Made by a program: the position numbers and the translations under genes. Of a stretch of 23,410 bases of DNA, positions 1 through 6,478 are shown one piece after another. The stretch comes from Variovorax sp. (GTDB lineage: Bacteria > Pseudomonadota > Gammaproteobacteria > Burkholderiales > Burkholderiaceae_C). The stretch lies in the NCBI GenBank assembly GCA_028292145.1, contig JAQGMX010000037.1, positions 1-23,410 on the forward strand. The letters run 5' to 3'. The notes under the pieces were generated by a model. The model ran no database searches and was not told where the DNA came from. It saw only the letters and a program-made list of their open reading frames with translations. The first letter of the stretch is position 1, and each line of letters starts with the position of its first letter.

Positions 1-1271
1 GTCTGTGCCGCCTGTGCCATCGCATCGCGACGTGCCGGGTCGGCAACCAGTGCCAACGCCGCCTTGACCGCCTGCTCCATGGTCTGCACGCGCACCGCAG
101 CGCCTGCAGCCAGCGACAGATCGGCCGCCTCCGCGAAGTTGAAGGTTGACGGACCCAGGATCACTGGGCAAGCGCAGGCCGCTGCCTCGATCAGATTCTG
201 TCCACCCAGCGCTTCAAAGCTGCCGCCGAGCAGCGCCGCATCGGCAAGTCCGTAATACAGAGCCATCTCGCCGAGCGAATCGCCCAGCCAGATTTCAGAA
301 TCCTTGGGCGCACCCGCGGCACTGCGACGGGCCACGGCAAAACCGCTGGATTCGATCAGCGCTGCCACTTCGTCGAAACGCTGCGGATGGCGCGGCACAA
401 TCATCCATTGCACGCCGGCCACCTGCCGCGCGATCGAATCAACGCCGGGTTGCGCCGCGGGCACCGGTCCCGCAGCGCCGAAGCGCTTGAGCACGTCGAG
501 CAGCATCCGCTCCTCGCCGTCGCGCGAACTCGCCAGCACCACCAGCGGGCGCGGCAATTGGCCGCGCAAGGCCATGGCGGTCTTCAGCTGGCGCGCGTCG
601 GGCGTGGCATCGAATTTGAGGTTGCCGAACACGCCCGCCACTTTGGCACCGAGCGAAACCAGCCGATGCGAGTCGGCTTCCGTCTGCGCCCAGACCGCCT
701 TCAGCGCGGAATACGCCGGCCGGGCCAGCCAGCGCAGGCGTTCTGCCGAAGCCAGCGATTTCTCGTTCAATCGCGCATTCGCCAGCACCAGCGGAATACC
801 GCGTGACTTGCAGGCATCGACCATCGCCGGCCAGACCTCGGTTTCCATCAGCACGCCGATGCGCGGCTGGAAGCGATCCAGAAAACGAGCGACGGCGCCT
901 GGCTCGTCCCACGGATGCCAGACCTGCATGTCGCCCGGTTCCAGCAGCTTCGCGCCCTCCTCCCGACCCGTGGCGGTGCCGTGGGTCAGCAGGATCGGAA
1001 TGCCGGGATGCTGGCGCCGCAACTCTGCAATCAGGATGCCGGCGGCACGCGATTCGCCCAGCGATACGGCGTGGATCCAGCACCAGCCGACGCCAACCGG
1101 CAGTTGGCCGCCCGGATTCGCAGGATCGGGAAAGTCGTAATGACCGAAACGTTCCTCGACCGCTACCGCATAGCCGGGCTCTGCCACCGCACGGCGGCGC
1201 AACTTGCGCCGCACAGCGGGCTGGGCGAGATAAGTGAAAGCGCCGTAAAGGCGGAGCAGTAACGAAGACAC
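1..1271 (-). CDS. waaA: 3-deoxy-D-manno-octulosonic acid transferase (partial, C-terminus cut)
   Basis: Kdo transferase of glycosyltransferase family 30. It adds Kdo from CMP-Kdo to lipid IVA at the inner face of the cytoplasmic membrane during lipopolysaccharide synthesis. Translating the reverse strand from a GTG at 1271-1269 gives 423 codons that run off the left edge, close to the usual family length of about 425, so only a few residues should be missing. The N-terminus has a hydrophobic, basic membrane-contact segment (residues 3-30). WIHAVSLGES (65-74) carries the conserved catalytic glutamate, E73. The motifs LTHGTATGRE and METEVWPAM follow in the N-terminal domain, and a C-terminal Rossmann half contains LGGSFEALGGQN. 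No ATG is available near the start, so GTG is chosen by homology of the N-terminus. The gene lies 30 bp downstream of the phosphomannomutase gene on the same strand and is probably cotranscribed with it. Confidence 0.93.
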   Translation of the reverse strand, partial: MSSLLLRLYGAFTYLAQPAVRRKLRRRAVAEPGYAVAVEERFGHYDFPDPANPGGQLPVGVGWCWIHAVSLGESRAAGILIAELRRQHPGIPILLTHGTATGREEGAKLLEPGDMQVWHPWDEPGAVARFLDRFQPRIGVLMETEVWPAMVDACKSRGIPLVLANARLNEKSLASAERLRWLARPAYSALKAVWAQTEADSHRLVSLGAKVAGVFGNLKFDATPDARQLKTAMALRGQLPRPLVVLASSRDGEERMLLDVLKRFGAAGPVPAAQPGVDSIARQVAGVQWMIVPRHPQRFDEVAALIESSGFAVARRSAAGAPKDSEIWLGDSLGEMALYYGLADAALLGGSFEALGGQNLIEAAACACPVILGPSTFNFAEAADLSLAAGAAVRVQTMEQAVKAALALVADPARRDAMAQAAQ

Positions 1272-1301
1272 GCGTGGTTTGGGTCCGGAATCAGAACAAT
1301 G

Positions 1302-2684
1302 TCAGTGAGACGCTTCGGCGAGCGTCGCGTCGGGTTTGACGGTCTTGAGCAGCGCGAGCATGTCGGTTTCGATGCGATGCAGCGCTTCTTCGGTCTGCCC
1401 TTCGAAGCGCATCACCAGCACCGGCGTCGTGTTCGAGGCACGGATCAGGCCGAAGCCGTCCGGCCAGTCGACGCGCACGCCGTCGATGGTAGAGATCACG
1501 GCAGGCGCCGGGAAGTTCACCGTCTTCACCAATTGATCGACCAGTCCGTGCGGCTCGCCTTCGGCGCACTTCACGTTCAGTTCGGGCGTCGAGAAGCTGG
1601 TCGGCAGGCCGTCGAGCACCGTGCTGGCGTTCGGGCTCTTGCTCAGGATCTCGAGCAGACGGCAACCGGCGTAGGTGCCGTCGTCGAAGCCGAACCAGCG
1701 CTCCTTGAAAAAGATGTGGCCGCTCATCTCGCCACCCAGCGGCGAGTCGATTTCCTTCATCTTCGCCTTGATCAGCGAATGGCCGGTCTTGTAGATCATC
1801 GGCACGCCGCCAGCGGCTTCGATCGCCGGGCCGAGGCGCTGCGAGCACTTCACGTCGTAAATGATGGTGCCGCCGGGCACGCGCGAGAGCACGTCCTGCG
1901 CGAACAGCATCATCTGGCGATCCGGGTAGATGTTGTTGCCTTCGCGGGTCACGATGCCCAGGCGGTCGCCGTCGCCGTCGAAAGCCAAGCCGAGTTCGGC
2001 GTCGCCGGACTTCAGCGCGGCGATCAGGTCCTTGAGGTTCTCGGGCTTGCTCGGATCGGGATGGTGGTTCGGGAAGTCGCCGTCGACTTCACTGAACAGT
2101 TCGGTCACTTCGCAGCCGATGGCGCGCAGGATGTCGGGTGCCGAAGCGCCGGCGATGCCGTTGCCCGAATCGACCACGATCTTCATCGGGCGCGCCAGCT
2201 TGATGTCGCCGACGATGCGCTTCGTGTAAGCCTCGAGCACGTCGACCTTGCGCACCGAGCCGCCTTCGGCCAGGTTGGCGCTGTCGGCTTCCATGACCTT
2301 GCGCAGGTTCTGGATCTCGTCGCCATAGATCGCGCGGCCGGCCAGCACCATCTTGAACCCGTTGTAGTCCTTCGGGTTGTGGCTGCCGGTGACCTGGATG
2401 CCGCTAGTGGCAACCGTGTTGGCCGCGAAATACAGCATGGGCGTGGTGGCCGCGCCGATGTCGATCACTTCGACGCCGGTTGCGACCAGACCGCGGATCA
2501 GCGCCTCGACCAGCGAAGGCCCTGACAGACGACCGTCGCGACCGACCGCGACGGATTTCTCGCCGGCGGCACGCGCCGCACTGCCGAAAGCCTTGCCGAG
2601 CGCCTCGGCGATCTCCGGATCAAGCGTGGCGGGCACGACACCGCGAATGTCGTAGGCCTTGAAAATCGATGCGCTGAGTTGCAT
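1302..2684 (-). CDS. algC: Phosphomannomutase/phosphoglucomutase (AlgC/ManB type)
   Basis: Cytoplasmic alpha-D-phosphohexomutase that interconverts hexose 6-phosphate and 1-phosphate, supplying sugar nucleotides for LPS and exopolysaccharide. The product has 460 aa, matching Pseudomonas AlgC (about 463). Visible motifs in order: FKAYDIRG at the N-terminus; the phosphoserine loop TGSHNPKDYNGF with S101; the metal-binding loop FDGDGDR (D236, D238, D240); the sugar-specificity loop GGEMSGH (318-323); and the C-terminal phosphate-binding loop RASNTTP (415-421). An in-frame ATG lies 63 bp further upstream (2747), but the family N-terminus begins at MQLSASIFKAYD. An AGGG lies just before the ATG at 2684, so that start is used. 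A -10 like element (TACAAT on the minus strand, 2721-2726) would give a leader of about 30 nt. It is followed by waaA. Whether it prefers mannose or glucose phosphates cannot be read from the sequence. Confidence 0.95.
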   Translation of the reverse strand: MQLSASIFKAYDIRGVVPATLDPEIAEALGKAFGSAARAAGEKSVAVGRDGRLSGPSLVEALIRGLVATGVEVIDIGAATTPMLYFAANTVATSGIQVTGSHNPKDYNGFKMVLAGRAIYGDEIQNLRKVMEADSANLAEGGSVRKVDVLEAYTKRIVGDIKLARPMKIVVDSGNGIAGASAPDILRAIGCEVTELFSEVDGDFPNHHPDPSKPENLKDLIAALKSGDAELGLAFDGDGDRLGIVTREGNNIYPDRQMMLFAQDVLSRVPGGTIIYDVKCSQRLGPAIEAAGGVPMIYKTGHSLIKAKMKEIDSPLGGEMSGHIFFKERWFGFDDGTYAGCRLLEILSKSPNASTVLDGLPTSFSTPELNVKCAEGEPHGLVDQLVKTVNFPAPAVISTIDGVRVDWPDGFGLIRASNTTPVLVMRFEGQTEEALHRIETDMLALLKTVKPDATLAEASH

Positions 2685-2720
2685 GTTTTTGCCCTGAAAA
2701 GTTCTCAAAAAACGAATGCT

Positions 2721-2726
2721 ATTGTA
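2721..2726 (-). promoter_or_regulatory. Candidate -10 element for the phosphohexomutase-waaA operon
   Basis: TACAAT on the minus strand lies in the 101-bp gap between the divergent phosphohexomutase and ada-alkA genes. It is placed to start transcription about 30 nt before the ATG at 2684. No good -35 hexamer is seen 16-18 bp upstream, so this is a weak call. Confidence 0.35.
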
Positions 2727-2785
2727 GGCATGGCCCGAACGAGCCATATGTCCGGAAACGGCCAGTCCCGACTTGCGCCGTCCGT

Positions 2786-4375
2786 ATGATCGACCGGATG
2801 CCCAGCGAACTCGAAAACGCCCCCGATTCCCTGCTCGCGGACGATGCCTGCTATCTGGCGATGCAGACGCACGACGCGCGCTTCGACGGCTCGTTCTTCA
2901 CCGCCGTGACTTCCACCGGCATCTACTGCCGCCCGGTGTGCCGCGTGAAGACGCCGATGCGCGAGAACTGCCGGTTCTTCCGCCATGCCGCGCAGGCCGA
3001 GCACGCCGGTTTCCGGCCCTGCCTCCGCTGCCGCCCCGAGCTCGCACCCCACGTGATCAACTGGTCGACCGAAGACGCATCGCGCATGCTGGCGCTGCAG
3101 GCGGCGCGGCTGATCGACGCACCGGACGCCCGGCATTCGACAGGAACGAACGACGAAGACGGCCCCGGCATTGCGCAGATCGCCGAGCGCCTCGGCGTGA
3201 GCGACCGTCACCTGCGACGCATCTTCGAGGCGCAATTCGGCGTTTCTCCGCTGCAATACCTGCAAACGCGCCGATTGCTCACCGCCAAACAGCTCATCGC
3301 AGACACGGCGCTGTCGATGACGCAGATCGCCCACGCGAGTGGTTTTGCCAGCATCCGGCGCTTCAACGCGGCCTTCGTTGCGCATTACGGCCTCAATCCG
3401 AGCGAGATGCGACGTGCCGGAAAGGACGCCCTGACAACAGGAAAAAGCCAGGGAAAAGGCCAGCGCCCTGATGCAACCATCTCGGTCCGCCTGGGTTATC
3501 GGCCACCCTACGACACCGTCGGCATGCAGGCGTTCATGGCGCGGCATGCGCTGAAAGGCGCCGAAACCGGTGACGGCGACTGGTTTGCCAGCACCTTGCG
3601 CGTCGGGGCGCACAACGGCTGGGTGAAGTGGCATTTCGACATAGAAAGCTCCCAGTTGCGACTTTCGGTCAGCGAATCGCTCGCCACGGTGCTGCCGATC
3701 GTGATCGGACGCGTGCGCGCGCTGCTCGACCTGGACGCCGAGCCGATCGCGATCAACGCCCTGTTGCACGATGTTTTCCCGACCAGCGACGGGTCGCGCG
3801 TGCCAGGAACGCTGGACGGCTTCGAGCTTGCCGTGCGGGCTGTACTCGGTCAGCAGATCACCGTGGCGGCCGCGCGCACCATCGGCGGGCGGCTGGTCGA
3901 GGCATTCGGCGAACCGATCGACACGCCCATCGCCGGGCTCGACCGGCTCTTTCCGACACCCGATGCCATCGCATCGGCGAGCAGCGACGCGCTGGGGCAG
4001 ATCGGCATCGTGCGCCAGCGTCAGGGCGCGATGCATGCGCTGGCGAACGAAGTGCGCGCCGGCCGACTGGCGCTGCATCCGGGTGCGGACGTGCCGTCGA
4101 CACTCAAGGCGCTCCAGGCCTTGCCCGGCATCGGCGACTGGACTGCGCAATACATCGCAATGCGTGCGTTGCGATGGCCCGACGCGTTCCCGGCCGGCGA
4201 CGTGGCGCTTCAGAAAGCGATGGGCGTCGCCACCGCGCGCGCCGCCGCCGAGGCTTCGCTGGTCTGGCGGCCCTGGCGCAGCTATGCCGTGCTGCGCGCC
4301 TGGTACACGCCGCCGGTTTCGGCGACCGCCGCGCATCGAACACCACGCCAGACCGACGACAAGGACACACCATGA
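2786..4375 (+). CDS. alkA: Ada sensor domain-AraC HTH-AlkA DNA-3-methyladenine glycosylase fusion
   Basis: A 529-aa three-part alkylation-repair protein. Residues about 18-90 form the Ada metal-binding/methylphosphotriester domain, with the four zinc cysteines C48, C52 (YCRPVC), C79 and C82 (CLRC). C48 matches the methyl-accepting C38 of E. coli Ada. Residues about 95-212 form the AraC-type double helix-turn-helix (IAERLGVSDRHLRRIF and IAHASGFASIRRFNAAF). After a polar linker (about 213-230), residues 231-505 form AlkA: its N-terminal beta domain, then helix-hairpin-helix ALPGIGDWTAQYIAMR and catalytic D472, which matches E. coli AlkA D238. By family knowledge it should sense methylated phosphotriesters, activate its own operon and excise alkylated bases. 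There is no clear Shine-Dalgarno; a second ATG at 2798 is an alternative start. The stop overlaps the ogt start (ATGA). Confidence 0.92.
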   Translation: MIDRMPSELENAPDSLLADDACYLAMQTHDARFDGSFFTAVTSTGIYCRPVCRVKTPMRENCRFFRHAAQAEHAGFRPCLRCRPELAPHVINWSTEDASRMLALQAARLIDAPDARHSTGTNDEDGPGIAQIAERLGVSDRHLRRIFEAQFGVSPLQYLQTRRLLTAKQLIADTALSMTQIAHASGFASIRRFNAAFVAHYGLNPSEMRRAGKDALTTGKSQGKGQRPDATISVRLGYRPPYDTVGMQAFMARHALKGAETGDGDWFASTLRVGAHNGWVKWHFDIESSQLRLSVSESLATVLPIVIGRVRALLDLDAEPIAINALLHDVFPTSDGSRVPGTLDGFELAVRAVLGQQITVAAARTIGGRLVEAFGEPIDTPIAGLDRLFPTPDAIASASSDALGQIGIVRQRQGAMHALANEVRAGRLALHPGADVPSTLKALQALPGIGDWTAQYIAMRALRWPDAFPAGDVALQKAMGVATARAAAEASLVWRPWRSYAVLRAWYTPPVSATAAHRTPRQTDDKDTP

Positions 4376-4878
4376 AATTCAGCACCGATTCCCTGCGCCA
4401 TCTGCGCACGACCCATGTGGCGACGAAACTCGGCGGCGTCGTTCTCGCCGCGACCGACAAAGGCCTCTCCGGACTCTGGTTCGATGCGCAAAAGCATTCG
4501 CCCGACATGACGGGCTGGCAAACGGACGATACGCACCCGGTTCTGCGTGCTGCTGCGCAGCAGCTCGTCGAGTTTCTCGCCGGTCGCCGCACGACCTTCG
4601 ACGTGCCGCTGGACCTTTCGCACGGCACCGATTTCCAGCAAGCCGTCTGGCAGGCGCTGCGTGAAATCCCGGCCGGCGCCACCACCAGCTATGGCGCGCT
4701 GAGCGTGCGCGTCGGCCGGCCGACGGCGGTGCGCGCTGTGGGCGCGGCTGTCGGGCGCAATCCGGTCAGCGTGATCGTGCCGTGCCATCGCGTGGTCGGC
4801 GCTACAGGCGCGCTCACCGGCTACGCAGGCGGAATCGAGCGAAAAACGGCGCTGCTGCAGCTGGAAGGTGCGCTGTGA
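4372..4878 (+). CDS. ogt: Methylated-DNA--[protein]-cysteine S-methyltransferase
   Basis: Suicide repair protein that moves a methyl group from O6-methylguanine (and O4-methylthymine) to its own cysteine. The product has 168 aa, the usual size for a free-standing Ogt. The active-site motif is VPCHRV with acceptor C138. It is preceded by the recognition-helix region TDFQQAVWQALREIPAG and the arginine-finger segment TAVRAVGAAVGRNP, and followed by GYAGGIERK. The ATG overlaps the alkA stop as ATGA and its own TGA overlaps the GTG of the next gene, so translation is probably coupled along the operon. Together with the preceding gene it supplies all the functions of E. coli Ada plus AlkA, in a different domain arrangement. 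Confidence 0.95.
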   Translation: MKFSTDSLRHLRTTHVATKLGGVVLAATDKGLSGLWFDAQKHSPDMTGWQTDDTHPVLRAAAQQLVEFLAGRRTTFDVPLDLSHGTDFQQAVWQALREIPAGATTSYGALSVRVGRPTAVRAVGAAVGRNPVSVIVPCHRVVGATGALTGYAGGIERKTALLQLEGAL

Positions 4879-5825
4879 GCGGTACGGTCGATACGCGTGC
4901 CAAGCCGGCGGCGCCTGCCGTGGGCGGTTGGGCCGTCGATCTGGTGCTGCTGGGCGCGATCTGGGGTGCGTCATTCATGTTCATGCGCATCGGCGCAGCG
5001 GAGTTCGGCGCGCTGCCGGCTGCTGCCGTGCGCGTGACGGTGGCTGCACTTTTCCTGGTGCCGCTGGCGCTGCTGCGCGGCCAGGGCCCGGCGATGGCCC
5101 AGCACTGGAAGGCGACGCTGACCGTCGGCATCTTCAATTCGGGACTGCCCTTCGCGCTGTTCTGCTTCGCATTGCTCACGCTAAGCAGCGGCTTGCCGGC
5201 GGTGATCAACGCGACGGTGCCGATGTTCGGCGCGCTGGTCGCATGGGCCTGGTTCGGCGAGCGACCGGGCGGCTCGCGCATCGTCGGGTTGATCGTCGGA
5301 TTCGCAGGCGTGGCGCTGCTGGCCAGCCGAAGCGCCGGCTTCCACACCGGCGCCGACCCGGACGGCGGACACGCAGCGCTGTGGGCCGTGCTGGCATGCC
5401 TCGGCGCCTGCCTGAGCTACGGCGTGTCCGCCAGCGCGACGCGGCGCTTTCTGGGCGGCGTCCCGCCGATGGCAAGTGCTGCGGGCAGCCAGATCGGCGC
5501 GACGCTGTTTCTCGCGATTCCGGCAATCTGGCTCTGGCCGGCACGCATGCCGAGCCTGCATGCGTGGCTGGCAATGATCGCGCTCGGCGTGGTCTGTACC
5601 GGTCTCGCCTACATCCTGTTTTTCCGGCTGATCGCACGCGCCGGCCCGGCCCGCGCGCTCACGGTGACTTTTCTGGTCCCCGTATTCGCGGTGTTCTACG
5701 GCGTTGTCTTCCTCGGCGAACACGTCACGCCGTGGATGCTGGGTTGCGCGGTGGTGATCGTTTGCGGCGTCGCGCTGTCGACCGGACTGGTGACACTCGG
5801 TCGCCGTGCAAGGTCGACCGGCTAG
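4875..5825 (+). CDS. EamA/DMT-superfamily transporter
   Basis: Inner-membrane transporter of the drug/metabolite transporter superfamily, 316 aa. It has ten hydrophobic segments arranged as two EamA repeats; the first starts at LVLLGAIWGASFMFMRIG and the second at ALWAVLACLGACLSYGVSA. The start is taken as GTG at 4875, which overlaps the ogt stop (GTGA) and has GGAAGG at good Shine-Dalgarno distance. The longer upstream extension of this frame lies inside ogt, reads as arginine-rich nonsense and is rejected. Substrate is unknown: family members export amino acids, metabolites or drugs. Its position as third gene of an alkylation-repair operon suggests co-expression under alkylation stress, but that is inference. 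Its TAG stop shares the palindrome CTAG with the stop of the convergent gene. Confidence 0.9.
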   Translation: MSGTVDTRAKPAAPAVGGWAVDLVLLGAIWGASFMFMRIGAAEFGALPAAAVRVTVAALFLVPLALLRGQGPAMAQHWKATLTVGIFNSGLPFALFCFALLTLSSGLPAVINATVPMFGALVAWAWFGERPGGSRIVGLIVGFAGVALLASRSAGFHTGADPDGGHAALWAVLACLGACLSYGVSASATRRFLGGVPPMASAAGSQIGATLFLAIPAIWLWPARMPSLHAWLAMIALGVVCTGLAYILFFRLIARAGPARALTVTFLVPVFAVFYGVVFLGEHVTPWMLGCAVVIVCGVALSTGLVTLGRRARSTG

Positions 5826-6478
5826 ATGCTGCTGGCGACGACGTTGATCGACAGCGCGAGCACCAGCATGTTGAACGCGAACGAGAGCACGCCGTGGATG
5901 AGCGTGATGCGACGCATCTGGCGCGACGTCGCCTGCACATCCGACACCTGCGACGTCATGCCGATCACGAAAGAAAAATACAGGAAGTCCATGTAGTCGG
6001 GATCGAGCTTGCCGGGAAAGTCGAGGCCCGGCCCGTTCGGCTCTTTCTTGAGTTCCTGCTGGTAGTAGCGGTGCGCGTAGTGGAATGCGTAGATGGTGTG
6101 GATCAGCAGCCACGACGTCGCCAGCGCAATCACGGCAAGCCCCACATGCGCCGCGCGTTCGAGGCCGTCCATGTTCTTCACCTGCTGCAGCAACATCGCG
6201 ATCGCCGTGACGCAGGCGCCGACGGCGGTCAGCATGATGATCAGGATCAGCACATTGGGCGGATCCAGCGATTGCGAGCGCTCGCGCGTGCGCTGGGCGT
6301 CGTACACCTCGGCCAGCCACCAGGCCAGCAGGAGATAGAAAGCAGCGCCGAAGCTCCAGCCCATCAGGGCCCGCGCGACGATGTCCACCGGCCAGGGAAC
6401 GAGCCCAAAACCTAGACCTGCAACGAGGCCATAGAAAAGTCGTTGGAGGCCGAAAGCCTTGGAAATGTGTTCGCGCAT
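5822..6478 (-). CDS. DUF1345 family membrane protein
   Basis: A 218-aa integral membrane protein that I place in the DUF1345 family from its overall pattern. Two N-terminal membrane segments (about 12-30 and 38-56) are followed by a basic/acidic loop. A third segment lies near 74-96 and a fourth near 108-128. Then comes the family-typical stretch FHYAHRYY...DYMDFLYFSFVIGMTSQVSD, and a last membrane segment ends the protein. Function is unknown. The ATG at 6478 is preceded by GGGTAGAG. The first 22 codons lie inside the histidine kinase gene in another frame, and because the first membrane segment falls partly in that overlap, the overlap appears real. It is probably translated by coupling to the kinase gene upstream on the same strand. 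Confidence 0.85.
   Translation of the reverse strand: MREHISKAFGLQRLFYGLVAGLGFGLVPWPVDIVARALMGWSFGAAFYLLLAWWLAEVYDAQRTRERSQSLDPPNVLILIIMLTAVGACVTAIAMLLQQVKNMDGLERAAHVGLAVIALATSWLLIHTIYAFHYAHRYYQQELKKEPNGPGLDFPGKLDPDYMDFLYFSFVIGMTSQVSDVQATSRQMRRITLIHGVLSFAFNMLVLALSINVVASSI

Noticed and set aside
1299..2525. Open frame of 408 codons on the plus strand opposite the phosphohexomutase gene
   Set aside because: Antisense shadow of a gene with all catalytic motifs; its product is His/Arg/Asp-rich and unlike any family.
2685..2785. Ada box in front of the ada-alkA gene
   Set aside because: No convincing match to the E. coli Ada-binding sequence could be found by eye.
4868..6415. Open frame of 515 codons on the plus strand across the EamA and DUF1345 genes
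   Set aside because: Different frame from the EamA gene, Arg-rich product, and it crosses two well-supported genes.
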